Part shown: in pieces, positions 1 through 8,664 of the stretch
How positions within the stretch are numbered: position 1 is the first letter of the stretch
Layout of the letters: each line of letters starts with the position of its first letter
NCBI RefSeq assembly: GCF_025567365.1
Contig: NZ_JAOQJG010000001.1
Span: 1-64,000 of the forward strand
Origin: Anaerostipes amylophilus
GTDB taxonomy: Bacteria > Bacillota > Clostridia > Lachnospirales > Lachnospiraceae
Length of the DNA stretch: 64,000 nucleotides
Reading direction: 5' to 3'
Made by a program: the position numbers and the translations under genes
Notes under the pieces: generated by a model
What the model saw: only the letters and a program-made list of their open reading frames with translations
Told to the model about the DNA's origin: nothing
The model's database searches: none

Positions 1-520
<520 letters not shown>

Positions 521-650
521 TAATGTTGATCCAAGTTCAAGAAGCACTAGCTTCTTTATCCTTGTTAATTACTGTTCTCTATAAAGAACGTTCGTTGATT
601 TTTACTAAAATCATCTGAAAAATTCATTAGAATTTTCAAGGTTGTCTTAT

Positions 651-670
651 TGTTCAGTTGTCAAAGAACT
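651..670 (-). promoter_or_regulatory. rRNA leader boxA-like antitermination element
   Basis: On the minus strand the leader contains GTTCTTTGACAACTGAACA, very close to the boxA-like sequence found in Firmicute rRNA leaders, about 130-150 bases upstream of the 16S 5' end. It contains TTGACA but no -10 follows at 16-18 bases, so it is read as a leader element and not a promoter. The stretch 521-700 is otherwise noncoding leader, probably with the RNase III processing stem. Confidence 0.6.
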
Positions 671-708
671 TTTTTGTGATCCGCTTCTTGTGTGCAAGAA
701 GCTTTATT

Positions 709-737
709 ATTTTATCACAGTTCTTTTTATTTGTCAA
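709..737 (-). promoter_or_regulatory. rRNA promoter P1 (start-proximal)
   Basis: TTGACA at 737-732, a 17-base spacer and TAAAAT at 714-709, with TGA just before the -10 (extended -10). The -35 is preceded by an A-rich block reading AAAAAAGTTC, an UP-like element shared by all four promoters here. Confidence 0.75.
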
Positions 738-794
738 GAACTTTTTTAATTTATTTTGTTGTTTTGAACTCTTTCGTTCTGCAATAACTTTTAT

Positions 795-823
795 ATAATA
801 TCATTTCTGATCTCATCTGTCAA
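795..823 (-). promoter_or_regulatory. rRNA promoter P2
   Basis: TTGACA at 823-818, a 17-base spacer and TATTAT at 800-795. The -35 follows the same AAAAAGTTC block as P1. Confidence 0.75.
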
Positions 824-891
824 GAACTTTTTAACTTTTCTTTCAGATCTGATCTCTATTGTTCTGATCGTTCTCCGTCAGCAACTTTTAT

Positions 892-920
892 AGATTATCA
901 CATCTGACAGCTTATGTCAA
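892..920 (-). promoter_or_regulatory. rRNA promoter P3
   Basis: TTGACA at 920-915, a 17-base spacer and TAATCT at 897-892 preceded by TGA (extended -10). The -35 is preceded by AAAAAACTTC. Confidence 0.65.
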
Positions 921-998
921 GAAGTTTTTTCATTCTTTTCAGAAGCAAAACCAGCTTTGATGTTATATTTTCATGCCGCTCTTTCAGCGACGTTGACT

Positions 999-1028
999 AT
1001 CTTACCATAGCTGTATACAGTATGTCAA
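999..1028 (-). promoter_or_regulatory. rRNA promoter P4 (distal)
   Basis: TTGACA at 1028-1023, an 18-base spacer and TAAGAT at 1004-999 with TGG before it (extended -10). The -35 is preceded by AAAAAAGTTG. This is the outermost of four promoters whose -35 boxes are 86, 97 and 108 bases apart. Confidence 0.6.
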
Positions 1029-1060
1029 CAACTTTTTTCATCTTTTTTCGACAATAATTT

Positions 1061-1115
1061 TGCCCATCAATATGTTGTGTTTTCATTTGCCAAAACTACA
1101 ATATATCGATGGGCA
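1061..1115. repeat. inverted repeat between the small membrane gene and the rRNA promoters
   Basis: Arms at about 1061-1077 and 1098-1115 (TGCCCATCAATATGTTGT against its near-complement) form a long imperfect hairpin. Neither side carries a clear T-run, so it is not a standard intrinsic terminator. It lies downstream of the small membrane gene and just upstream of P4, so it may insulate the rRNA promoters. Confidence 0.5.
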
Positions 1116-1129
1116 TTCTCTTTAGATTC

Positions 1130-1282
1130 TTATAAAACAAATTGATAAACTACTGCCAAGACAATAATTGCCAGAACAACCAGACCGAATAATACTTGTG
1201 ATCTTCCATATCCTTTCCAGTCTTTTTGCAATTCTTTTGTCTTTTCCTCGCTGATAAAGCGAATCTTTCCTTTCTCTGACAT
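1130..1282 (-). CDS. small single-pass membrane protein, unknown function
   Basis: A 50-residue protein with a charged N-terminal half (MSEKGKIRFISEEKTKE) and one hydrophobic segment at about 31-49, ending at the C-terminus. The start is placed at 1282 because AAAGAGGGTG sits about eight bases upstream. An in-frame ATG 11 codons earlier lacks a ribosome site. Topology is probably N-in with a C-terminal anchor. I do not recognise a family. It lies directly upstream of the rRNA promoters and is likely its own short transcript. Confidence 0.6.
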   Translation of the reverse strand: MSEKGKIRFISEEKTKELQKDWKGYGRSQVLFGLVVLAIIVLAVVYQFVL

Positions 1283-1516
1283 AAGATACACCCTCTTTCT
1301 TCTATAAAAGAACATATTGTTTTACTGCTCGAATTTAAATATATACTTTATTTTCCTTGCATGATATCTGTAAATTCTGCCTGCTAAAATGTTTTGTTAC
1401 TACAATGTCTTTATGCTACTTATTGTTTCAATTTAATATATTTTTATTATATATTTTTTATATATAACATTCAAGTTTTATATCAAAAATTATAAAAATA
1501 ATATCTATTTCCTTGA

Positions 1517-2482
1517 TTACTTATTTTTATCTATTCTTATAAATCTGGTACTTATATTCTTTCCATCTGTACCTTTTTCACTTCCACATCCTACTCCAGC
1601 TTCCCATTTTGATCCATCTAATCTTGTAACAATAATTCTTCCTTTCTTTATTTTGACTTTAGCAACATCAGACATTGTTTTTTGTGGAATATATTCATAA
1701 TTTTCTTCCATGCCATATTCTCCACCCTTTTTACCATTTCCTAATTGTCCATATGCATTATCTCCCCACAAGTACAAATCATTATCTTCAGAAATAGCTG
1801 CTGCATTATACCAATTTGATGTTACAAATCTCATATGATCTAATATCTTTTTTACTTGTACTATATCTTTATTGCAATCCTTATCATACCCTAACAATCC
1901 ACTTCCATTACAGCCCCAAGTCCATACCGATTTATCTTCTTTTATAGCAAGTACTGTCCCTGTTTCATTTTGATTTGTCATGTAAATAACATTATCTATA
2001 ATAGAGACAGGTTTACGAACAACTCCTGTAATTTCACTAGATTTCTCTTCTTCATTCATTTTAATTCCTAATTCTTCTGTTCGATTCCATCCCATTCCAT
2101 ATAATTTATTTTTGTTATCAAGAAATAACAATGTAGATCCATTAAAACTCAGATGCTTAACATTTGATGCTATTTTTTCCTTTACACCTTTCCCATATTT
2201 CTTTAACGGATAACCATCATCCCCTATGGCACTTCCAATAAGAACACCTTTTTTATTTATCTTGTACTCATACGGTATCTTCTTCTCTGCAGATGATTCT
2301 GAATTAACAATTTCTTTGATATATTCATCCTCTATATTAAACTTCCTGTACTTTAACTTTTTAAATCGTACTGGTTTCTTGTAGTTCTTCTGAATAGATA
2401 TATCTGAATTCATACATATAACCCCTCCTGTTGCCAATATTGCTAAAATTAGTAAGATAATAAAACTTTTTTTCTTTCCCAT
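1517..2482 (-). CDS. membrane-anchored RCC1-repeat-like protein
   Basis: A 321-residue protein with an N-terminal hydrophobic segment (about 6-24) that looks like an uncleaved anchor; the Cys at the end of the segment lacks a good lipobox. The exported part carries about three RCC1-type motifs: LYGMGWN, VWTWGCNGSGLLG and LYLWGDNAYGQLGNG. RCC1 domains normally have seven such blades, so this would be a partial or divergent propeller. The start has AAAGGAG nine bases upstream. The gene and its flanks are more AT-rich than the metabolic genes nearby, which could reflect transfer. It stands alone. Function is unknown; surface binding is a guess. Confidence 0.65.
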   Translation of the reverse strand: MGKKKSFIILLILAILATGGVICMNSDISIQKNYKKPVRFKKLKYRKFNIEDEYIKEIVNSESSAEKKIPYEYKINKKGVLIGSAIGDDGYPLKKYGKGVKEKIASNVKHLSFNGSTLLFLDNKNKLYGMGWNRTEELGIKMNEEEKSSEITGVVRKPVSIIDNVIYMTNQNETGTVLAIKEDKSVWTWGCNGSGLLGYDKDCNKDIVQVKKILDHMRFVTSNWYNAAAISEDNDLYLWGDNAYGQLGNGKKGGEYGMEENYEYIPQKTMSDVAKVKIKKGRIIVTRLDGSKWEAGVGCGSEKGTDGKNISTRFIRIDKNK

Positions 2483-2575
2483 ATCCCTTTCTCCTTTGTG
2501 TTTTACATTATATATTTATATTATATATGACATATACTCCTTCATCAATGTTTTTAATTTACCATAAAGTTTTAT

Positions 2576-2620
2576 GCAAAAAAATGCAGCCTTGCATCCA
2601 ACACGCAAAACTGCATTTCT
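2576..2620 (-). terminator. intrinsic terminator after the MetE-like gene
   Basis: On the minus strand AAATGCAG...CTGCATTT forms a stem with an inner TTGC/GCAA pairing and is followed by a T-run at 2584-2578. Confidence 0.7.
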
Positions 2621-2645
2621 TCTATATCTAATTTATAACCATATC

Positions 2646-3749
2646 CTACTCAAGAAAATCCGCACAAGAAACTAACAGGTCAATCTTCTTCCACTGTCTC
2701 TCTTCATCAATACAGTTTCCTTCTTCTACAGATGCAAATCCACACTGTGGTGATAACGCAATCTGATCTCCTACGATCGCTTTTGCTTCTTCATAACGTT
2801 TTTTAATCTCATCGTGATCCTCTAATTCTGGATTCTTTGTGGAAATTAATCCTGCTACAAAGATTGCATCTTTATCTTTTAATGCTTTCCATGGTTCAAA
2901 TGATCCTGAACGTGCATCATCATATTCTACAAAGAATGCCTGATAAGGAATCTCAGCGATCACTGGTGCTACGGAATCATAGAATCCGTGGAACAATGGA
3001 TTTCCTTTGAAGTTTCCTTTACAGAAATGTGTTGCAATAAACATATCTTCTGGTTTGTTATCTAATGCTTTTGTTGACACTCGTTTAAACCAGTCAAGGA
3101 TTTCTTCTTTTTTATATCCAAGGGCGTCTACTTTCTTTAAGAAAGTTTCATCGATCAGATAAGTCCATGATGTATCGTCAATCTGAATATAGCGGCATCC
3201 ATGATCGTAAAAGTCTGCAATTGCATCCTGATATGCTTTTGCTACATCATCGATCAAAGCTTCTACATTTGTTCCATAATATGGTGTCTCTTTATTTCCT
3301 AACTGCAAGAAATGATCGATAAAGATCATGTTCGGACCAGAAATACATTTTTTTGCTGTGACACCTTCGTATTTCTGTGCTAAAGAATGCAAATAATCCC
3401 ATGCCTCGACTTCTGGATGTTTTTTGTTCTTATCATAGAATACTTTTCCTGTAACGACTCCAAGTTCAATCTCGTTGATCGTTCCATTGATCTCTTTTGT
3501 CAGATGTTTTGTCTCAAATCCGTCAAACTCTTTTAACCAGTCTAAATGCCACCATCTTCTTCGGAATTCTCCATCTGTGACATATGGAAGTTTATGTGCA
3601 ACTTCTTTCTCAACTAATGCTGCGATTTCTTTGTCTTCGACTTTTGTTAATTCTTCTCTTGTGATCTTTCCTTCTTTAAAATCTTTTCTTGCATTTTTGA
3701 TCGCTTCTGGACGTAAGAAAGATCCTACGATATCATATGTTAATTTCAT
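2646..3749 (-). CDS. MetE-like cobalamin-independent methionine synthase family protein (YxjG/YxjH type)
   Basis: A 367-residue protein equivalent to the C-terminal catalytic half of MetE; B. subtilis YxjG/YxjH have the same size. Zinc ligands are recognisable as His and Cys in ATHFCKGN and the late Cys in SPQCGF. DGEFRRRWWHLDWL near residue 60 and YIQIDD near 190 are family motifs. It should transfer a methyl group to homocysteine or a related thiol, but the donor is uncertain because the N-terminal folate-binding half is absent. The start has AAAGGGAG upstream. It sits downstream of a threonine aldolase gene and is preceded by a possible LysR-type operator. Confidence 0.85.
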   Translation of the reverse strand: MKLTYDIVGSFLRPEAIKNARKDFKEGKITREELTKVEDKEIAALVEKEVAHKLPYVTDGEFRRRWWHLDWLKEFDGFETKHLTKEINGTINEIELGVVTGKVFYDKNKKHPEVEAWDYLHSLAQKYEGVTAKKCISGPNMIFIDHFLQLGNKETPYYGTNVEALIDDVAKAYQDAIADFYDHGCRYIQIDDTSWTYLIDETFLKKVDALGYKKEEILDWFKRVSTKALDNKPEDMFIATHFCKGNFKGNPLFHGFYDSVAPVIAEIPYQAFFVEYDDARSGSFEPWKALKDKDAIFVAGLISTKNPELEDHDEIKKRYEEAKAIVGDQIALSPQCGFASVEEGNCIDEERQWKKIDLLVSCADFLE

Positions 3750-3862
3750 TTTAATTTTCTCCCTTTATATTCTGCTGTCTGGCATTTTGTTTTCCGTTTG
3801 TTGTGCCTTTATTATGCAGTATTATTGGAGAAATGTATAATACTTATAAATGTCAGTTTGAT

Positions 3863-3877
3863 ATAACTTTAAGTTAT
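3863..3877. promoter_or_regulatory. 15-bp palindrome, candidate LysR-type operator
   Basis: ATAACTTTAAGTTAT is a perfect palindrome about 115 bases upstream of the MetE-like start. A -10-like TATTATAC lies between it and the gene, placing the palindrome roughly where LysR-family activators bind. LysR regulators of methionine and cysteine genes in streptococci (MtaR/CmbR) use similar AT-rich palindromes. No regulator gene is adjacent. Confidence 0.4.
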
Positions 3878-3887
3878 CGCAACTATA

Positions 3888-4913
3888 TTACAGATATTCT
3901 TCCAACTGATCTATGGAACTTTCCTCCGTTGACCAGCTTGTTGCAAATCTTACAACCGTATGGTTATCATCGTATTTCTCCCAGAAACCAAATTCTACAT
4001 TCTTGCTCAATTCTTTCATCTTCTCATTCTCAAGAATGATAAATTGCTGATTCGTTGGTGATTCTAAGAAGAATGTATATCCTTTCTTATGGAAAACTTC
4101 TTTTAATTTCTCTGCCATTGCAATTGCATGTTTGCTGATCTCAAAATACAGATTGTCTGTAAATAAAGTATCAAACTGAATTCCCAGCACCCTTCCCTTC
4201 GCAAGTAATGCACCTCTTTGCTTAATCTGTGTCACAAAATGTTTAGGTGTATTATGATGCGGAAATACAACAGCTTCTCCGCATAATGCTCCTACTTTCG
4301 TTCCTCCAATGTAAAATACATCACAAAGTTCTGCTATCTCTTCTGGTGTCAGCTCATTTTCTTTGCTTTCAAGTCCATAACCTAATCTCGCTCCGTCAAT
4401 AAACAATGGAATTTTATAATTTCTGCAGATATTGGATATCTCTGTTAGTTCCTTCTTTGAATACAATGTTCCGTATTCTGTAGGAAATGAGATATAGACC
4501 ATTCCTGGATATACCATATGTTCATGATTGTCGTCTGCATAAAAATCTTTGATGCATTTCTTAATATCTTCTGCTGCTAATTTTCCATCCTTTTCTTCTA
4601 ACTCGATTACTTTATGTCCGCTGTATTCAATCGCTCCGGCTTCATGAACACTGACATGTCCTGTTTTTGCTGCAATCACACCTTCGTAAGGCGCAAGCAT
4701 TGTACTGATGATCACCTGATTTGTCTGTGTACCGCCGACTAAGAAAAAGACTTCTCCATCTGGACAGCGAAATACATGTTTGATCTTTTCTTTTGCCTGC
4801 GCACAATATTTATCCGTTCCGTATCCGCTTAAATTTTCCATGTTAGTTTCTAATAATCTTTGCATGATCGCTGGATGCGCTCCTGCGATATAGTCACTTG
4901 TAAATGAGATCAT
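3888..4913 (-). CDS. ltaE: low-specificity L-threonine aldolase
   Basis: A 341-residue PLP enzyme of the threonine aldolase/beta-eliminating lyase family, splitting L-threonine or allo-threonine to glycine and acetaldehyde in the cytoplasm. The PLP lysine is in YIGGTKVGALCGEA near residue 205, and the preceding FIDGARLGYG carries the conserved Asp and Arg. The N-terminus, starting FTSDYIAGAHP, fits the family. The start follows GGGAGGACAACAAC. The gap to the upstream aminotransferase is 32 bases, so the two are probably co-transcribed as an amino-acid catabolic pair. Confidence 0.9.
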   Translation of the reverse strand: MISFTSDYIAGAHPAIMQRLLETNMENLSGYGTDKYCAQAKEKIKHVFRCPDGEVFFLVGGTQTNQVIISTMLAPYEGVIAAKTGHVSVHEAGAIEYSGHKVIELEEKDGKLAAEDIKKCIKDFYADDNHEHMVYPGMVYISFPTEYGTLYSKKELTEISNICRNYKIPLFIDGARLGYGLESKENELTPEEIAELCDVFYIGGTKVGALCGEAVVFPHHNTPKHFVTQIKQRGALLAKGRVLGIQFDTLFTDNLYFEISKHAIAMAEKLKEVFHKKGYTFFLESPTNQQFIILENEKMKELSKNVEFGFWEKYDDNHTVVRFATSWSTEESSIDQLEEYL

Positions 4914-4945
4914 GTTGTTGTCCTCCCGAATTTATATAATTCCAT

Positions 4946-6124
4946 TTATTTTAATAATTCTGTCAATTTTTCCAATCGTTTTAATGCTTCATCTAAAGTT
5001 TCTTTTTCTCTTGCAAAATGAAGTCTGATCAGATAATTTACATCTTCTTTAAAGAAACTTGATCCTGGAACTGCTGCCACTCCGATATTTTTGATCATCC
5101 ATTCACAGAATTCAAGATCACTAAATCCTTCAAATTGTGGCAGTTTTAGATAGTCTGAAATATCTACCATTACAAAATATGTTCCCTGCGGTACATTGTG
5201 TTTTAAACCAATACGATCCATACCCTCCAGGAAATAATCTCGTTTTGCTGTATACACTTCTAATAGTTTCTTATAATATTCTTCAGAAAATTTCAATCCA
5301 ACTGTCGCTGCCTCCTGAAGTGGTGCCGCTGCTCCCACGGTCAGGAAATCGTGAACTTTCTTTGCTGCCTCGATCACATATTCTGGTCCGATCAGATAGC
5401 CAAGTCTCCATCCTGTGATGGAATATGTCTTGGATAAGGAATTACATGTGATCGTATGTTCATACATTCCCGGAAGGGATGCCATACAGATATGTTTGTT
5501 TGGTTCATACACCATATGTTCATATACTTCATCCGTTACTACAAATGCATCATATTTTAATGCCAGTTTCCCGATTGCCAGAAGTTCATCTTCACGGAAT
5601 ACTTTTCCGCATGGATTAGATGGATTACAAATGATGATTGCTTTCGCTCCATCACGAAATCCTTGTTCGATCAAGTTGATATCAAATTCATATTCTGGCG
5701 GGATCAGCGGAATGTAGATTGGATCAGCTCCAGAAAGAATAGCATCTGCTCCATAATTTTCATAAAATGGCGAAAATACCATAACTTTATCTCCCGGATT
5801 GCAGATCGTCATCATGGCACACATCATCGCTTCTGTTCCACCGCAGGTTACAACGATCTCTTTCTCTGGATCTATCTCTCTGTTGATCGTCTTTCCCTGT
5901 TTCTTTGCCAATGCCTGTCTGAAATTTGGTGCTCCGTAAGTTACGGAATATTGGTGTGGTCCTTGATAAGCTGCTTTGGCTAATGCATCCATAATCTCTT
6001 TTGGCGGGTCGAAGTCTGGAAATCCCTGTGATAAGTTGATTGCTCCATATGCGTCACTGATACGTGTCATTCTTCGGATGACAGAATCTGTGAAGGTTCC
6101 TACTCTGTTGCTTAATTGTGGCAT
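4946..6124 (-). CDS. class I/II pyridoxal-phosphate aminotransferase
   Basis: A 392-residue fold-type I aminotransferase. The PLP lysine is in NSLSKTYSITGWRLGY, with NPSNPCGKVF, VVTDEVYEHM and the substrate-binding Arg in YLIRLHFA. The family covers aspartate, aromatic and kynurenine-type aminotransferases, so substrate is not set by sequence alone. The longest frame begins at 6139 (MEDKIM), but that ATG is part of the ribosome site ATGGAGGAC; the ATG at 6124 has the right spacing and reads MPQLSNRVGTF. It heads a likely operon with ltaE. Confidence 0.9.
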   Translation of the reverse strand: MPQLSNRVGTFTDSVIRRMTRISDAYGAINLSQGFPDFDPPKEIMDALAKAAYQGPHQYSVTYGAPNFRQALAKKQGKTINREIDPEKEIVVTCGGTEAMMCAMMTICNPGDKVMVFSPFYENYGADAILSGADPIYIPLIPPEYEFDINLIEQGFRDGAKAIIICNPSNPCGKVFREDELLAIGKLALKYDAFVVTDEVYEHMVYEPNKHICMASLPGMYEHTITCNSLSKTYSITGWRLGYLIGPEYVIEAAKKVHDFLTVGAAAPLQEAATVGLKFSEEYYKKLLEVYTAKRDYFLEGMDRIGLKHNVPQGTYFVMVDISDYLKLPQFEGFSDLEFCEWMIKNIGVAAVPGSSFFKEDVNYLIRLHFAREKETLDEALKRLEKLTELLK

Positions 6125-6175
6125 GATTTTGTCCTCCATTTTTCTTGCTGATATTTATTTTAGCATACTTGCAAG

Positions 6176-6222
6176 AAAAAAGAAGAACTTTGCGCCACCG
6201 TGGCACAAAGTTCTTCTTTTTT
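6176..6222. terminator. bidirectional terminator hairpin
   Basis: A long stem of AAGAAGAACTTTG with CAAAGTTCTTCTT, flanked by A and T runs on both sides. It sits at the 3' side of the rhuM remnant and shares its core with the hairpin at 6671-6715. Confidence 0.85.
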
Positions 6223-6269
6223 CTATAACGAATTATACATCATAATTATTTTTTAGTACTTTCTTCTAA

Positions 6270-6566
6270 TTAATGTTTTGTATTACGCGCAACTTGACGT
6301 GATCCTTCAGTTTGAACTATCCGAAAATTTCGGATAGTTGAATCTTCTTCAAGTTCTGAATCCAAGTAAATCTTTTTTATATGATCGTTTATCGTACGAA
6401 CATCGACATCATACAACGTCGCCATCATCTTCTGTGTCAACCATATATTCTCATCTTCATATCGCATCTCTATGCTATCCTGCTGATCACCAACAGAAGC
6501 AACATATGTCAAATATTCTGCTGCACTAGAGCGAATCGTTATTTTTTCATCTTTTTTCTTTTTCAA
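6270..6566 (-). pseudogene. rhuM-family gene remnant (N-terminal fragment)
   Basis: The 98-residue frame matches the N-terminus of RhuM-family (virulence RhuM/KilA-associated) proteins: an SSAAEYLTYVA start, then ENIWLTQKMMATLYDVDVRT and SRQVARN. Intact members are about 300 residues or more. Here translation stops right after ARNTKH, where the family continues with a YNLD-type strand, and nothing resembling the missing part follows before 6222. Such genes are typical accessory cargo. The fragment is bounded on both sides by near-identical hairpins (6176-6222 and 6671-6715). It may still be translated but is unlikely to be functional. Confidence 0.75.
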
Positions 6567-6670
6567 CCCCGAATCCTCCTTACTAGTTACTATTTACTAA
6601 TTAAATTTTTCTCTATTTATTAGTATATCATTTTTAAAAGATTTTTCAACAATATAATCACTTACAGCTA

Positions 6671-6715
6671 AAAAGGGTAACTTTGCGCCACAATGGTGCA
6701 AAGTTACCCTTTTCT
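6671..6715. terminator. terminator hairpin after the rRNA methyltransferase gene
   Basis: AAAAGGGTAACTTTG pairs with CAAAGTTACCCTTTT; the hairpin abuts the stop codon of the gene at 6716. Its core (AACTTTGCGCCAC, two variable bases, then TGG and CAAAGTT) matches the hairpin at 6176-6222. Confidence 0.85.
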
Positions 6716-8074
6716 CTATCTTACTTTCTGCAATAACACGATGCTTTCAATATGAACCGTATTCGGGAACTGATCCACAGCTGTCGCTCTCATAACCTTA
6801 TATCCTGCTGCCTCAAATACCTCCAAATCTCTCGCAAGACTTGTCGGCTTACAGCTGATATATACCATCTGTTCAACTCCGAAATCAATGATCTTCTGAA
6901 TCGCTTTTGGATGGATTCCATCTCTTGGTGGGTCAAGTACGATAAAGTCTGGTTTATCTTCCAGCTCATCCACAACTTTCAATACATCTCCTGCGATAAA
7001 TTCACAGTTATCAAGTTCATTTAACTCAGCGTTCCCTTTCGCTGCTTCTACCGCTTCCTCTACAATCTCGACTCCAACCACTTTCTTTGCGACCGGTGCT
7101 AACATCTGTGCGATCGTTCCGGTTCCGCTGTATAAGTCAAAGATCACTTTATCTTTTGTCTCCCCGACAAAATCTCTGGCAGTTTTATATAGTACTTCTG
7201 CCCCTAATGTATTTGTCTGGAAGAAAGAGAATGGTGAAATCTTGAATTTCAATCCAAGAATCTCTTCATAGAAGTAATCCTGACCATATAAAACATCAAT
7301 CTTATCTGCCTGTACGACATCTGCAAGACTGTCATTGATTGTATGAAGAATTCCAATAATCCTTCCATTTAATGGTAATTCTAATAATGCATCACGCAGG
7401 TTGTTAAGGTCAGCTTCTGCCTGTGATGTTGTGACAATATTTACCAGAATATCTCCAGAACTTTCCGCTCTTCTGACAACTAAATGTCTGAAATATCCTT
7501 CGTGGCGCATCTTATGATAAAATGGCAGTTCCATCTTCTGTGCTTCACTTAATGCACATTTTACGATCAGATTGTAATCATTATCCACAATCTTGCAGTC
7601 TGTAATGTTCACAATATCATGGAACGTGTTCTTCTTGTGCATTCCAAGTGCCAATGGTCCGTCTTTTACCTCATCTCCGAAAGAGAATTCCATCTTATTT
7701 CGGTATCCCCATGGTTTGGGACTTCCTTTGATCTCTTCCCATATGTCATCTGTCACATAATCTTTTAACAGGTCACGTACCATGCCTTCTTTAATCTTTA
7801 ACTGATTCTTATAAGATACTGTCTGGTAAAAACATCCACCACAGATTCCAAAATGTGGACAGACAGGTTTTGCATCTTCCAATGGAGATTTCTCTAAGAC
7901 ATCTAATAATCTTACCACACATCCGCTTTTTCTCTTCTTTGTTACCTGTCCTTTGATCGTCTGTCCGTCTATGACACCTTTAACTGTGACTTTCTGGTCT
8001 TCACAGATAAATGTTCCCTTGTTCGGAAATTCTGTCTTTATGATCTTTCCTTCAATGATATCTTTCTTCTTCAT
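6716..8074 (-). CDS. rlmD: 23S rRNA (uracil-5-)-methyltransferase, RumA/RlmD family
   Basis: A 452-residue SAM-dependent RNA methyltransferase. It has an N-terminal TRAM-like segment, an Fe-S cysteine set (CPHFGICGGC plus the Cys of the later CKPTS region), SAM-binding DLYSGTGTIAQML, and the catalytic region LDPPRDG followed by YISCKPTSLARDL with the nucleophilic Cys. It forms m5U in 23S rRNA; whether it modifies U747, U1939 or both (RlmCD in Bacillus) cannot be told. The start is set at the third codon of the longest frame, where AAAGGG has good spacing. A terminator separates it from the upstream phosphodiesterase gene. Confidence 0.9.
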   Translation of the reverse strand: MKKKDIIEGKIIKTEFPNKGTFICEDQKVTVKGVIDGQTIKGQVTKKRKSGCVVRLLDVLEKSPLEDAKPVCPHFGICGGCFYQTVSYKNQLKIKEGMVRDLLKDYVTDDIWEEIKGSPKPWGYRNKMEFSFGDEVKDGPLALGMHKKNTFHDIVNITDCKIVDNDYNLIVKCALSEAQKMELPFYHKMRHEGYFRHLVVRRAESSGDILVNIVTTSQAEADLNNLRDALLELPLNGRIIGILHTINDSLADVVQADKIDVLYGQDYFYEEILGLKFKISPFSFFQTNTLGAEVLYKTARDFVGETKDKVIFDLYSGTGTIAQMLAPVAKKVVGVEIVEEAVEAAKGNAELNELDNCEFIAGDVLKVVDELEDKPDFIVLDPPRDGIHPKAIQKIIDFGVEQMVYISCKPTSLARDLEVFEAAGYKVMRATAVDQFPNTVHIESIVLLQKVR

Positions 8075-8095
8075 CGTCATCCCTTTCTTTCGCAG

Positions 8096-8130
8096 AAAAA
8101 AGATGGAAATACCACTTCGGTACTTCCATC
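8096..8130 (-). terminator. intrinsic terminator after the phosphodiesterase gene
   Basis: GATGGAAGTACC pairs with GGTATTTCCATC on the minus strand and is followed by six T residues. It ends the operon from 10395 to 8138. Confidence 0.85.
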
Positions 8131-8137
8131 ATTCCAG

Positions 8138-8644
8138 CTATAACATTAATTCATCAAACTGCTCTTTGTAATATCCATGGGCATAATGTGCCTGTCCTTC
8201 TTCGTCAATCTCCATGATAAGGAATGTTGGTTTCCTTCCTGGCTGACGTGGGTAGGAAATACTTCCCGGATTCAGGATCGTCACATCGTCCCCAATCTCA
8301 ATATATGGAACATGTGTATGTCCATACATCACAACATCATATCCAAATTCTAAAGCATGTTCTCTTAAATAATCCACACCTGAGTTTACATAATAGTTAT
8401 GTCCATGAGTTACTAACACCTTATAGTCTCCAAGTCGTATCTCTTCTTCACCCGGAAGATCCAAGTAATAATCGTTGTTACCTGCGACCATGACTACCGG
8501 ACAGCCCGCTATTTCTCGTATGTATGAATCTCCACGTTCCACATCTCCGCAGTGAATCATCATATCGATGTCACCTACCTGCTTTAAGACACCCTCGATA
8601 TCATCATTACGTCCATGGGAATCACTGATCACCAATATCCTCAT
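8138..8644 (-). CDS. YfcE/MJ0936-family metallophosphodiesterase
   Basis: A 168-residue calcineurin-like phosphodiesterase with the full metal-binding set: ISDSHG near the N-terminus, HCGDVE, AGNND, THGH and GHTHVP. Members hydrolyse phosphodiester or phosphomonoester substrates with Mn or similar metals; the physiological substrate is not known. The longest frame starts at 8659, but that ATG belongs to the ribosome site ATGAGGAGAAAG, and the ATG at 8644 (MRILVISDSHG) is better. It follows rdgB by 20 bases in the same operon, a very common pairing in Clostridia. Confidence 0.9.
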   Translation of the reverse strand: MRILVISDSHGRNDDIEGVLKQVGDIDMMIHCGDVERGDSYIREIAGCPVVMVAGNNDYYLDLPGEEEIRLGDYKVLVTHGHNYYVNSGVDYLREHALEFGYDVVMYGHTHVPYIEIGDDVTILNPGSISYPRQPGRKPTFLIMEIDEEGQAHYAHGYYKEQFDELML

Positions 8645-8664
8645 AAACTTTCTCCTCATTTTAT

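Noticed and set aside
654..664. Fifth rRNA promoter from the TTGACA near 659-664
   Set aside because: No -10 box at 16-18 bases; the sequence fits the boxA leader element instead.
1061..1115. Intrinsic terminator for the small membrane protein gene
   Set aside because: The hairpin is long but neither strand has a T-run after it, so it is listed only as an inverted repeat.
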